Assembly: GCA_914767715.1 (NCBI GenBank)
Contig: OU612065.1
Coordinates: forward strand, 7,688,001 to 7,752,000
Direction of reading: 5' to 3'
DNA length: 64,000 nt
Origin: Membranipora membranacea
Taxonomy: Eukaryota; Bryozoa; Gymnolaemata; Cheilostomatida; Membraniporidae
A program made the translations under genes and the position numbers. Numbering within the stretch: position 1 is the first letter of the stretch; the number at the start of each line of letters is the position of its first letter. The notes beneath the pieces were generated by a model. It saw nothing but the letters and a program-made list of their open reading frames with translations. It was not told the origin of the DNA and did no database searches. Of this stretch, positions 36,280 through 48,071 are shown in pieces.

Positions 36280-36519
36280 TCACATTGGTACCTCTTGGTG
36301 TGCTGAAACAGGATACCAGTACACCAGATCACAGTACTGCCACAGTCTATATTATATATATATAATATGTATTGGCAGCCATTATATTTTTGTTTGTAGA
36401 TGCGTGTTTCTAGACTAGAGTGGTTGGCCTTAATTAAGCTAGCACTTGAATTACAAAGTTAAACAACAACATACCTAAAGGAGGAATATAGGAATGTGAA
36501 TAAGGCTGTTTAGAAAAGT

Positions 36520-38270
36520 TGCAGAAGAGACAAAGATTAGATGCATGAAGAGATTGCAGAATCTGCTCAATGGGCTGCAGATATGGGACAGATGAAAACC
36601 ATTTATGACATAACCAACCAACTCAGCGGGAAAAGAAGAAAGATCAGATCCAGATTGAAGGATGTCAATGAGAAATTCATTGTTGATGCTCAGGAGGAAG
36701 CCAAAATCTGGACAGAGCACTTAAAGAGAGCTCTTAATCTTCCAGATCCTGTTGAGGTCGCCGGTGTTGCAGCAGCAGCTACCACACTAGACATCGACGT
36801 TGATGTACCATTGGCTTATGAAATCGGAGAGATAGTCAAATGAGCATTTAACAACAAAGCCCCTGGTGTTGACGAGGTGCCGGCTGAGTTCTTAGAATGC
36901 AACGGTGATTCATGTGCAGCTGCACCTGAGTCGTTGTTTAAGGCGGACTGGACACAAGAGAAGATATGTGAAGACTGAAGGAGAGGTGAAATTGTAAAAC
37001 TTTCAAAGATAGGAGATCTCGGTAAACTGACAAACTGGAGAGGATTAACTCTGCTTCCCTATGTCAGCAAGGTTTTTCTCAAAATTCTGCATCACAGGAT
37101 ATCCATCGCCCTGGAGGATGCTGGTTGTCTAGATGAGGAACAGGCGAGATTTGGGGCAGATAGAAGCTGTGTGGACCACATATCTCATTGAGAAACATCA
37201 TTGAGCAATGTGAGGAATGGCAAATGCCTCTGTATATCAACTTTGTTGACTTTCAGAAAGCATTTGATGGTGTACACCGAGAGAGTCTGTGGAGGGTGAT
37301 GTCTTACTATGGAATACCGCAGTAAGTCATTAGATTTTACTAAGCTGTTTTTCACAGGTTTCACCTGTAAAGTGCAAGGATGAACAAATGAGGATTTATT
37401 TGAAGTGACATCGGGAGTCCGTCAAGGGTGTGTCATTTCACCTTTGTTGTTCATTCTTGTGACAGAATACATCATGAAGAAAACAGGAGGAGATCATGGC
37501 ACTGGACAACATCACAGCAGTTTGGGCTCCATGTTAATAAACAAAAAGTTGTGAAGGTTCATCCACAGAAAATGGGCAATGCATCCGGAGTTTCCTTCAC
37601 CATCAACAACAATGACCTGGAGTTTGTCAACAACTCTCAGTATCTTGGAGCCAAGATAGATGCGGTTGGAGGTGCAATGATCTCAAAATCGGATCAATCA
37701 AGCCACTACAGCGTTCTACCGGCTCTGGAAAATCTCCATAGGGTCCGAAAGTCCTAAGTCCATAAAGAAAAATCTCAAGTTACGACTTTTCTCTTCAAAT
37801 GTCATGTCTGTCTTATTGTACAGATGTGAAACTTGGAAGATGACAAAGGATGACCTACACAAACACAAAGTCTTCCACCTAGACTGCTGTTGTCGGAATT
37901 TAAAGCTGTACTGGTGGACAAAAACATCCAATATGGAAGTGTACAGAATGAGTCGACAGCACTTGCTGTCTAGGTGATTGAAGTAAGAAGATGACGTTAC
38001 CTGGGGCACACTCTAAGAAAGCAGGGTTCAATCCCACACACTAGTTTGGGTTGGGCACCTGAAGGGAAAAGGAGACATGGTACAAAAGAGAAGACCTGAA
38101 GAACAAAAGCTCTTGATCAGTTGCAGACTTGTGGCATCAAGTCCTAGAGTGAGGCTGCAGAGATGGCGAAAGATCAGTCTAGATGGAGGGAGGGAGCAGG
38201 AGATGAATATACTGGCTCAATATTCCAGAAGGAATCCTGCAACCTACGTGAAGTAAGTGATGCCTAAACC
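36520..38270 (+). mobile_element. Degraded RTE-like LINE reverse transcriptase
   Basis: Plus-strand frames in succession give FNNKAPGVDEVPAEFLE, LTNWRGLTLLPYVSKVF, ILHHRISIALEDAGCLDEEQ, YINFVDFQKAFDGVHRESLW, GLHVNKQKVVKVHPQK and NNDLEFVNNSQYLGAKID. This is the RT order of RTE-type LINEs common in aquatic invertebrates. Stops and frameshifts interrupt the reading frame, and the YADD box is missing. It is a pseudo-element lying just upstream of the zinc-finger gene start, on the opposite strand. Confidence 0.85.
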
Positions 38271-38539
38271 ATACATAGATAGTAAACAAGAGAACATAGA
38301 CAGGCTGTAGTCCGTGATCTCCTTGAACGGGGGGCTGGAATGAACATAGGCTGGACCGAACTTCGATAGGATTGAACGTAGCCAGAATAAAGGTAGACTA
38401 GTATGAAAGTCGAAACACATTAGCTAAAATACAGAATAATGGGAGTGCTACTCCCCAAAATGTTTGTGTTATCTATGAAAAATCTCGCATTCATACTAAT
38501 GACAATAAATTTAACAAAACAATTTCCATTACAAAAAAA

Positions 38540-40640
38540 TGCGCATAATAATAAACTACATTTCAATAATCACAAGATTTTGCTTGAGGTCAAACAAACT
38601 TGACTTTGTTGATGAGCATTTTAGTAAATGTATTGCTGATAAGACTATACAAAGGGGTCCTGCTTCTCTTGCAGTATTTCATTATCATTTCAGTACTTGC
38701 ACTACATTACTAGCCAGTAACCATAATCATAAGACAGATGTCAAAGAGGAACTGGAAAAGATTCAAACCAATAACACCAACAACATGTGGGACTCTCTCA
38801 TACACACCATAATCAGGAACACTGAAAAACACATACCACAAAAGAAAGTCACTAGCAGATGGAATCTTGACTGGGTGACCAGAGACATCAAACGACCGAA
38901 AGAAGGCAGCATGGAAGACCTCTAAGACCAAGAAAACCGCTGCATCCTGACAAAAGTATCTCAATCTGCAAAAAAGTGTGATAAGAGAACTTGAATATGC
39001 CAAGACAAGATACACAAGCAGACTGCTTGATGATTGCGAAAAGGGAAATACCCAGAAATTCTACGCTTTGATCAGAAGAAAAGAGCAAGTCAGTCGGATC
39101 CCTGTACTCAAATAAGATGGGAAGATCCTGACAGGTGCAAAAGCTAAAGCAAATGTACTATCCAAACAATATGACTCCGTGTTCACCATTGAACCAGAAG
39201 GACCACTACCAGAAATCACCTTCTCTCCACTGAAAGAGTACATGCCCCCGATCGTGTTCATACAAGCGGGAGTGACTAAACTGATTCGCGGACTAGATGC
39301 ATCGAAGGCTCGTAGACCCGATGGATTAACAACTAGAGTCTTGAATGAGTTAACAGAAGAAATCACACCAGTCATGACTTCCATCTTCCAATCATCAACG
39401 CTGTTCACAAGAAGGGTGATAAGACCAGGCCTGCCAACTATCGACCCGTATCGTTGACCAGTGTTACATGTAAGGTGCTCGAGCATATAAACCACTCAAG
39501 CATAATGAAAGATCTGAATAACAACAAGACCCTCGTCAACTACAAACATGGCTTCCGCGTAGGTCACTCGTGGGACACTCAACTGATACAGACCATTGAC
39601 GATTTCTCGAAAGCCATGGATGACAAATACCAAACCGATATTATTATACTCGATTTCTCGAAGGCATTCAACACCGTACCCCACAGACGACTACTACATA
39701 AACTATCAATGTACAACCTAGATCCCAACTGTGCCTCCTGGATAGTAGAATGGTTGAAAGCACGCACCCAGACAGTAGAGGTTAAGTCAGGAGTACCCCA
39801 AGGCACTGGGGCCCCTCCTTTTCCTTTTATATATCTACGACATAGGGGCTGAAATATCATCTTCAATACAGCTCTTTGCCGATGACTGTTTGCTGTACCG
39901 CAGGATAGCCAGCCACCAAGACACCAACTACAGGATGACATGGATCGTTTAGTGAGATGGACCCAATCTTGGCTAATGAGGTTCAATACCGATAAATGCA
40001 CCACCATGACCATTACCATGAAAAAGAAGATCACAAAACCATCAGTACCCTACAACATCGCGGGGAAGACGCTAGTGTCGGATGCTACTTATCTAGGCAT
40101 AACTATCGCAGAGAACCTAAGTTGTAAGAAGCACATAACATCTACCATCTCCAAAGCAACCAACATACTGAACTTTCTCTGCCGAAACCTAGGACACCGC
40201 CAACAGTCCGTAGAGGAAAAAGCTAACCTCACACTAAGCAGACCTATCCTGGATTATGCCAGTTCCGCTTGGGAAGCTCACTACAGGACAGAAGTCGATA
40301 GAGTAGAGATGTGCCGAAGACGAGCTGCGAGATTTGTTTCCAATGAATTCTCTAGGAAGTCCAGTGTAACTAACAAGCTAAACTCACTGGGATGGGAAAC
40401 ACTCGAGGAAAGGAAAAGAGAAAAACTAATCGACTCATCCACCTCTTCAAAGCAGTCAACAACTTCTCTGGCCTCACCATTCCTGACTACATAAGCCGAT
40501 CTAAGAAAGACCACACAAAATTTATACAACCACCATGCCAACCGTGGTGAAGATGGGAAGCTTACATCAATGAACTCCCTCTTCCTCAGGAATAACAACA
40601 GGACGATATTGACCAATCAGCAAACAGTATCGCTTGAGCT
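38540..40640 (+). mobile_element. Degraded CR1/Rex-like LINE reverse transcriptase
   Basis: In order: a linker segment with RWNLDWVTRDIKRP (38.85 kb), KLIRGLDASKARRPDGLTT (39.29 kb), KHGFRVGHSWDTQLIQTID (39.55 kb), IIILDFSKAFNTVPHRRLLH (39.65 kb), KSGVPQG (39.79 kb), LFADDC (about 39.87 kb, partly destroyed) and TYLGITIAENLSCKKHI (40.09 kb), then RPILDYASSAWEAHY. Frameshifts at about 39.1, 39.45 and 39.85 kb break it into pieces. It is a different lineage from both the 1-3885 element and the RTE-like piece next to it. Confidence 0.88.
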
Positions 40641-41912
40641 ATGTCTGGGGCATTTGTTGAAATCAAAATGGCCGCCAAGTGATGAAATCAATATTACATC
40701 TATGAAATAAAATGGCTAATAAGCCCATATTCCTTACAAAAGAGTCCATGACTATTAGTTATCTCTCAAGAAAACATCTTACCCTACCATTCTACAGCTG
40801 CATCACTTGCCCAATATACCTGATAGTAGTGTTATTGATTATGTGAACATCAACACACGTGTGTATTTTGTTGCTTATTTCTTTCTTGGCTCAGAAAATA
40901 TAGTTAGGGTGGTCTCTTGGGCCCCAAACTATGCTCATTGGATAGAGCACATGTTGTAGGTAATCAGCTATGTTTAACTTTTCCAAAACATTGTCCATGT
41001 GAGGGTATAGCAAGCCACAAAAGCAAAAATGTGTCTTCAAAATACTTCACAAATGATACAATTTCACAACAAATATCTTCAGTCATAGTGCACTTAGAGA
41101 CATGTGGTTTTTTTATCAGGTAAACACCCATTTAATTGAGATCAACTATGAATCAAATACAGCTTACTACCCCTCAATAATCCTAGAAACATGATCTGTC
41201 TGCTCTGCATTGGTGGCAGTGAACCTTCTCAGCCAATGAAAGCCCTGATATTATTCATTACAAAATAAAGTACACCTATGCTGTAGTATGTTGGATAGGC
41301 CCTGGGGGCCGATGTCAGGGAGACATGCCCCAATGCACCTATGAGAGTTGTGTAACAAAAGGCCTTTTGTTTGGTGAACAAAGGAGTACAATGGCAGGCA
41401 AAGTGTGCTTGTCTGAATGCATGTTGGAATCATGTGATTGCATGCTGGGGCACGTGTATGCTAGGCTCAGCTCTCTACTTTTGCTACACTCATTTGTGGG
41501 TATACACAATCCACCCGCTGCTACGATATGTAGGAACCACTGGTAAAGGGTATTTCACAACTGTACTTTATTTTGTAATGTTGATGCAGTGAGTCTATTG
41601 TTTATTTTCTATTGTTTAGTGGCATACACAATGGAAAGCCGAATATTCCTATATAGACCTAATCTATTAAGCCTATATTATAAGGGACCCTAAATAGGCC
41701 AATTGTCTAGGACATCACACTAGGCCACATCCACAATTCCTATGTGTTGTTATTCCTGAGGAAGAGGGAGTTCATTGCTTGCATGAACCAAGTTATCGCG
41801 GCTGTGGAGCTTCTGTACCCGCCAATTACGTTGCTCAGATGAGTCACTTCTCTCTCATTGGTCAGAAGTTAATATTCTTGGTTCATGCAAGCTTCCCATC
41901 TTCACCACAACA
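40545..41912. repeat. Long-range inverted repeat flanking 1.1 kb
   Basis: The left arm at 40545-40602 (GTGGTGAAGATGGGAAGCTT, AACTCCCTCTTCCTCAGGAA) reappears inverted at 41742-41775 and 41885-41912. The right arm is interrupted by about 110 bases that start and end with complementary CTTGCATGAACCAAG and CTTGGTTCATGCAAG. The left arm is the 3' end of the degraded LINE, so the right arm may be part of a second, inverted copy. Confidence 0.6.
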
Positions 41913-42285
41913 AACACAAACCAGACACACACAAGGCTGCAACTCATCAAATCAACTGTCAGTGACCTGCTGTCTGTGATATTAATTGATACTTTTTCTC
42001 ATGGCCTAGGCCTTGTAAGATTCAACCACATCACATTTGATAGGGCCCCACCTATTTTACAAACAAAGTTCATGTATTGTACCTTGATGGCAATTTGAAA
42101 CTAGCATTTGCTGGAGACTATTAAAAAAAGTATTCATAGAAATTGATCAAGGAGTAAAATAGAACAGACCTTTATGTGGAAATTAGAAGACACGTGGTAA
42201 CATGTTGTTCTATCTTGAAATGCGTCTGTTTATTGGCTTAATCAAATGACACGGATTGGGCTATTCCAAAATATATGCGCCATTT
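40660..42285. other. Gene-free stretch between repeats
   Basis: Apart from the inverted-repeat arm described separately, I see no exon chain, RNA gene or clear element here. Confidence 0.4.
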
Positions 42286-42990
42286 AGGTCCAACACCTCT
42301 ATTTATTTCCCCATTGCTTTACATGCAAACTATGTTGACTTGTCACCCCAATAGGCCTGCTTCAGGTTCTTTCAATTCTTTAGCCATACCACTCAAAATG
42401 ATGGTATACTTCTGCTCTTCCATATTGGTGACTATGGGTTGAAAATTCGTTGTCATAATTTTTCAGTGGCCCCATATGTAAGACCATTGCATTTATTGTT
42501 GCGATGTTGCGAAGTTGGGTTCTAATCAGGATGGCAAGATATAAAGCAGTCCACTCACCATGAAAGTCAGTAGACAAGTGCTCATGTGTGTCTCTTCAAT
42601 CAAGGTCACGGTCAAGTCAGTCTCTGTCATATATAGGTCAGGGCAGAGAGGACAACTCCAAGATACATGTACAAAGTACATGTATGACAACATGACAACA
42701 AACCTTATGATAGGACAACTCCACATTTATCACACATTTCCGGTCTAGTTTTCATTAGCCAAACCGTATGCATTGATCTTCCTAAAATGATTTTGCAAAA
42801 AGAAATTTCATAATTTGATTCAATAAATTTCCATTGCAAATACACCTGAAAATATTAACAGGGTTCAATATCACTGATAGCAGTGCTTTTGAATTGTCTA
42901 CAGCCTCATTTGTCATCAGCATACTAATCATTTTATTTTGGAGGATGGGTGCAACAAGTTGACCTTCACCCAATTACAGGTGTATTACCT
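42286..42990. mobile_element. Dispersed repeat, copy A (interrupted)
   Basis: The sequence from GTCCAACACCTCTATTTATT to CAATTACAGGTGTATTACCT is shared at roughly 90 percent by eye with 53574-54012 in the dynein gene. The outer ends AGGTCCAACACCT and (reverse strand) AGGTAATACACCTGTAATT are imperfectly inverted, hinting at a DNA-transposon-derived element. Copy A carries an extra insert at 42497-42730. Confidence 0.75.
42497..42730. mobile_element. 234-bp insertion inside the dispersed repeat
   Basis: Copy B (53574-54012) lacks these bases. The insert is bordered by CATTTAT at 42490-42496 and again at 42724-42730, a 7-base direct repeat that looks like a target-site duplication. The insert has TG at its 5' end and the palindrome ACATGTACAAAGTACATGT inside. 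Its family is not recognised. Confidence 0.6.
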
Positions 42991-43156
42991 TAATTGGCTA
43001 AGGACAATCATCTAGCGACCAAAGTCACATCTTTTTCATTTTAATATTTGTTTGAATTGTGCTCCTTGATTGGTGGCTTCTTGTAAGCTTGACCAATTAG
43101 ATAGTTATAACTCAAAGCCAACTTGGAGAATTTTTATAAAGTTAGTGAATCTATGT

Positions 43157-43222
43157 CGTTTCGTACTTGTGCACATTCGTACTTCCAGTTCGTACTAAGG
43201 TCAGTTCGTACTTCCTGTACAA
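43157..43222. repeat. TTCGTAC motif array, left
   Basis: The heptamer TTCGTAC occurs four times in about 65 bases (TTTCGTACTTG, ATTCGTACTTCC, GTTCGTACTAA, GTTCGTACTTCC). The reverse complement GTACGAA is clustered at 45826-45890. Confidence 0.8.
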
Positions 43223-43467
43223 ATGCGCAGGCGCAGAGATATTTATTAGCATGAGTGAGGGAGATACTTTTACATACTAGTCATGACTCATGTGTGGAAA
43301 CCAGACACGAGCTCTTCCTACTGAAATTTGGAAAGACAGGCTTATTGTTACTGTGCACATAAACATCCATGTTATATTCATACCAATTTACTCCTTGTTC
43401 ATACATCCAGTCTAGATGTTAAAGCAAGGAGTAAACAAATACCTAAGTCTCATTCTCCCAAGAAATA

Positions 43468-43578
43468 ATTGTCCTCCAGTTGAGAGGGACTCAACTGGAT
43501 CAAGCCCTAGTTAGTAGCTATAATATAGCTACTAACTAGGGCTTGCTCCAGTTGAGTCCCTCTGGCTTGAGAACAATT
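43468..43578. repeat. Large hairpin, about 52-bp arms
   Basis: ATTGTCCTCCAGTTGAGAGG and the following bases through AAGCCCTAGTTAGTAGCTA are mirrored by TAGCTACTAACTAGGGCTTG through GAACAAT, with a central TAATA. It lies a few hundred bases inside the TTCGTAC arrays. Confidence 0.8.
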
Positions 43579-44030
43579 TATTTTCCATTGGCTGTCCCTG
43601 GTGACCTTGGGTGCATGTTTATGGTTGGACCTGCTAGTCTAGTTCTTGTTCCTGGTGTAACCCCATATTCAAACCTTCTCAATAAGAGCTCTATGTTGCC
43701 AATCCTAAATTGTGGAATATCCCCTTATTCTTATGGCTCTTTAATACTTGTAGATCCTTCTGTTTGAGAGGTTCCAGTAATTTTGGAGGGCAAGTTATTT
43801 GATGACTGACATGGACCGATTGACGAGCCTGAAACATTCCTGGAGCCTTCATCAGTGGAAGCGACTACTCCAGTCCTCATTTGTCAAGTTAGTAGTCATG
43901 GTACACCAAAGTACCAATCTGTATTCAGAATATAACCAACTAACTGCGCATCAGTCTTGTTTTGATTTTACTGATGTGTGTCTGTTCTAACAAAATATCA
44001 AGCCACATAATTGGGCATTCAATTTTTCAG

Positions 44031-45170
44031 AGGTCGCGTCTCAGGAGTGATCCCCCGGCTGCTGACAATTTATCAGGAGTTCTTAACCCAGAATTCGCAG
44101 TGAGCGATTTATTGACAAGGAAGTCGACATATCCCATATCTCAGTTGCATCAATGGTATGCATAAGAAATGCTGTAAGTACTAAAATAATGCGAAATGAA
44201 ATGCCATATACTCAAATCCCATATCAAATCAACCGCTTTTACGATTTACCCTATATCACAACTGTTGTTTTTGCCGTCTGTTTACTTGCGGGCTGCTCAT
44301 TTTACCTGCATTTTATGCCATTATGCCGCCCCTCCACATCACTGTTAGACTTTTGAGACCAGTCCTTCACATGCTCATCACTCATCATTCGAATCACTCT
44401 ATATGTGATCAGTCATTTTATGAAGTTAAACTTCCTGTTTAACAAAAAAATCTCAGTTCATGTTTATTCATGATGTTCATTCCTGCATGTCATCATCAAG
44501 GGAATGGTTTATCATTGTAGAGATCGTCTATGAAGAAGTGTCACTCAACAGAGAAAGCTTACCTTGGAGTGCAGGATTGACATCAATGTACTTATCAGTA
44601 AGTCTGACAGTACGGATGGCAAATACGACTCTTCATAGATAAATATGTTGCTGATATGCTGCCTATGTGTCCACAGGGGACACTTGTGTCATCCTTTGGC
44701 TTCCTGCCTTTCATTGCTTTTTATCCCGCAAATAATGCAGGAATCAACACCAGCCTAGCTCAATCAAAGTCCCAATCACAATCACTGCTGGAGAAATAAG
44801 ACGATCAGCGTGTCCAGACTCGAATGAGTCTCTTGTATCCTTAGTACTACTATGTTGAGATTTTCATATGCAGATTGGTTGTTCAATAATGATGTTTCCC
44901 TGTGCAATATCTACATGTTTTAAAGCTTCGATCTTGCATATTGTTCTAAATATTGCTTCTATGTGACAAATAGCAATGGTGTTTCATTATCCTCTCATGT
45001 AAGAAGAGCAAACGACTCCATAAGTATTGAGTTATTTTATTTTCAATTTTCAGTTAACTTTGATAGGTGTGTTGTTTGAGGTACATGATGAAGGAAGGGA
45101 CTTTGAGATTGGTTATGTTGATATGTCAGTTATGTACAACAAAGCTACTGTGTCTCCTCCAAGAATGTAA
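44031..45170 (+). other. Exon-like segments of an unidentified gene
   Basis: Four segments have good splice borders and open frames. They are 44031-44155 (SGVLNPEFAVSDLLTRKSTY; donor GTATGC), 44521-44597 (IVYEEVSLNRESLPWSAGLT; donor GTAAGT), 44677-44799 (acceptor CCACAG, GTLVSSFGFLPFIAFYPANN, ends in TAA) and 45054-45170 (acceptor TTTTCAG, IGVLFEVHDEGRDFEIGYVD, ends in TAA). Segments two and three join in phase 0. Segment one (two spare bases) does not join to segment two in frame. I do not recognise the protein. The set could be one gene with missing exons or alternative ends, or chance exons within a repeat-bounded block. Confidence 0.35.
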
Positions 45171-45825
45171 TGGGAATGAGAATTACCTATGGAGGATTCA
45201 GAGAGACATCACCATTAAAATTGTTTATGGAAGTCAGCCAACTGTCATATTCTTGATTGTTTACAGTACCTTGCTGCTTCTCAGTGATTTTTCAATGTTT
45301 TATGTTTTGTTTTACTTCCTCTTGTTGATACATAATGTATTTTTTTAAGTGTATTGAATTCACGAAAATAATATGTGACATGAGACCTTGATTGCAGACT
45401 TTACTGATGAAATGTTGTGGAGATTTTATGATTACCTTTCTATATATTGGTCTATCAATGATCATGCTTATATTTTATGTTACAGTGAGATATCATATAT
45501 AAAAATTATGAGAAACTAAAAACGATTCGCTTGTATTTGTGTCGACATGACTAGTAATAATGATGACTAAGTACAAAAGTAATCGACTGAAAAAATAGAG
45601 TGGGATGTCACAAAAAAAAGTGATAATTTTTGAACCTCGGTTTCTACCCAAATGCTGATGTCATATTTGGAATTATCAGCAAATTCTGAGTGTTATTGAT
45701 GTATCTAAAGAAAAAAAAGAGCAAATAATTTTTTTAGCCTCTATTTTTGGCCACATAAAATGCCATATGAGAATTAATAAGGAGTTGTGCCATCATAAAA
45801 TAAATAAAAATGAGAAAAAGTTGGG

Positions 45826-45890
45826 AAGTACGAAACGTCCGTACGAATCGTCCTCAGTACGAATCATCTATGTACCAAGTTAGTTCGTGT
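45826..45890. repeat. GTACGAA motif array, right (inverse of the left array)
   Basis: GTACGAA and close variants occur four times (AGTACGAAACG, CGTACGAATCG, AGTACGAATCA, GTACCAAG). The outermost right sequence read on the minus strand, GTTTCGTACTT, equals the left-array sequence near 43159, so the two arrays are inverted copies about 2.7 kb apart. Confidence 0.75.
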
Positions 45891-46077
45891 TGAAATTAAT
45901 CTGTTCATGTTGTTAGTTAACTTTCTACTCACAGGTTATTTTCCTGTTTATGAGAATTACTGACTGGTGGAGTTTTAACCAGCAGCCAAAAATATAGCCA
46001 GCAGTACTGTGTAATAACACATGTAGGTATGTATATCATATACCCACTCACAATCTTGATGCAATAGATTGAAATGA

Positions 46078-46224
46078 ATATTCAACACTCACTGAGTGAG
46101 TGTTGAATATAGTAAAGTAGAGCCAATAGTAAAGTAGTTGAAATAGTAAAGTAGAGCCAAAAGCCAAGGGAGTGAGTGAGTCACTCACTCCCTTGCCTTG
46201 GCTTTTGGCTCTACTTTACTATTA
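46078..46224. repeat. Compound palindrome (two adjacent hairpins)
   Basis: Hairpin one (46078-46110) is ATATTCAACACTCACT mirrored almost without a loop. Hairpin two (about 46142-46224) pairs AATAGTAAAGTAGAGCCAAA with TTTGGCTCTACTTTACTATT, with GAGTGAGTGAGTCACTCACTC at its centre. The stretch between them repeats AGTAAAGTAGAGCCAA. It is probably a small foldback element with internal duplication. Confidence 0.8.
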
Positions 46225-47417
46225 TTATAATACATATAACCATTCTCCCTGGTATAACTAACTTAGTCTAAGGTAGTATTGCTCTGTCTGTAGATAGGAG
46301 TCAATGAAGGGAGATAATTGCATGATGATTTGTCAATTTTATGACATAGTAGGCCTACCCCATTTAAATGATTTGAAACCGCTAGAATGAGTGTTTAATA
46401 TATATATGGCTGCAAAGCTCAGCAGCGCCTAGTCTGTCTTGACAATCTGAGCGACTTGCCTCATTCTTAACATGTTACGAAAGGCTTAAACTCATTGCCC
46501 TGTCAACAATGGGATAATAATGTGTGAAAGTTTGTCCATTATCTGATGCGCACAGGTACACACATGTCTTGTGCAATGAACTTCATTGTCTATTGTAAAT
46601 CCACGTCTGGCAATGTTTGTCTCTCTGTTTTTTTTACTGTAGTTCATCTATGAGTATGAGAAACAGAGATTTCATGGTTTCCCTCCCTTCTTTCCTCATC
46701 TAATGGATTGAGTCACTTGTAGCTCTCTCAGTCATTTTCAAGTCTTCATGTGACACTAAATCCAAGATTTGACTGAGATTATAAATACTGGACTGAGAAT
46801 GGGTGTCATCAAAATAAAGCCCCAACCTTTGCTTTATTTAATCGGTGCATTTCCTAAAATTAGCCAAATTCCAAGGTAACTCTACGGAACATCCTTTGAT
46901 ATTAACCAACCCAACTTAAAGCAGAATGGCAAGCGTAGGGTCATAGGTTGTAGGTTCTCAAGATGCTCACAATTTCTCTGAAATTTAAAGAATTTTCTTA
47001 AAAATTGTGATCTCTGAGTTTTAAATAGATCTTGGATATGAAATTGTCTTCTGAAGGAGCTGCAGGTGACTTGATCCTTCAAATCAAGAGTGCAACAGTG
47101 CTTGACAAAAGTCAGAATCTTAGGTTTGTGTTGTGAGGATAGAGCTTCTTTTGGCAAGCAAAGCTGGCATTTCATAATGCATACAAAAATGGTAACATGC
47201 TGAAGAGAATCGTTAAAACTGATGCTCCTTTTTTATGATCGTGACAGCATATTTCAATGTTACATATATTTATAGCAGTTTTGTTCTGTTTTGAAAGGAT
47301 ATCTGAAGCTAAACTGAGGAGTTAGAAGTATCCTCAGTCGCACACCTTCGTGTCTCAAAGGCGGATGACCCCAAAATACAACCACTGCACGCAGCGGAGG
47401 CCTTAACAACTTATAAT

Positions 47418-48071
47418 ATGACTAATGGTAATCATCTTTCAAATTTGAAATCTGATGCTTGTATTGGTGTGTGTGTGTGTACTGTATTTTGATCACTACT
47501 TTGAGTATGAGCGCGTTCTTCCCTTCACACAAAATGTTTTTTTTAGTTTATTGTGGGGCACATTTTAAAAAAGATTCCAATAAAATTGAGTTAATAGCTG
47601 GAATATATTAGCCATTGACTTGTTTATTATTTGTTTGTAGCATACTCTTTTGATGGCCTGGTGGTTTTTGGCCTGATATTCATTTCGACCTGTGCTTATA
47701 TCAAAAAAGTTCCGAGGCTCAAAGGCTGGCTACTGTCTGAAAAAAAAGGAGTCTTTGGAGTATTTTATAAAGGTAAACCCACATCAACTAGCTTCATATG
47801 ATTATAGTGTGGATAAACCTGTAATATTATGGATGTAGTTCTGGTTTTGTCCACGATTAACTTTCACATGTAAAACTTTACTGCAGAACCTTGTTGAAAA
47901 GTGGTTTGTCTCATGAGCATACAAGAATGGTGCAGTATTCCTTCTATGCTATAAATTTTAAAAGTTATTGATGCTGATTTACTTTTAGCGGCTGTGATCG
48001 GGACAAGGTTACACATACCAGTAGCTCTTACTTGTGTGTTGATGGCATTTTACTTGCTGATTTTGAGGTGA
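47418..48071 (+). CDS. TMEM167B: KISH-B / TMEM167B, small secretory-pathway membrane protein
   Basis: Exons 47418-47427, 47641-47772 and 47989-48071 join in phase to 74 codons plus TGA, the same length as vertebrate KISH-B. The protein begins [15 protein letters not shown]. It has the family signatures CTCAY-like [28 protein letters not shown], the AAVIGTRLH segment and a C-terminal hydrophobic helix ending LLILR. Two membrane segments are visible (about 5-22 and 53-73). Family members act in the early secretory pathway (Golgi) in constitutive secretion. The first coding exon has only ten bases, ATGACTAATG, with donor GTAATC; the position of this intron after the third codon explains why no long ORF is seen. 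An AATAAA lies at 48409-48414. Confidence 0.96.

Noticed and set aside
45067-45348. 93-codon ORF rich in hydrophobic residues
   Set aside because: It overlaps the candidate exon 45054-45170 in another frame, and its composition follows the T-rich DNA.
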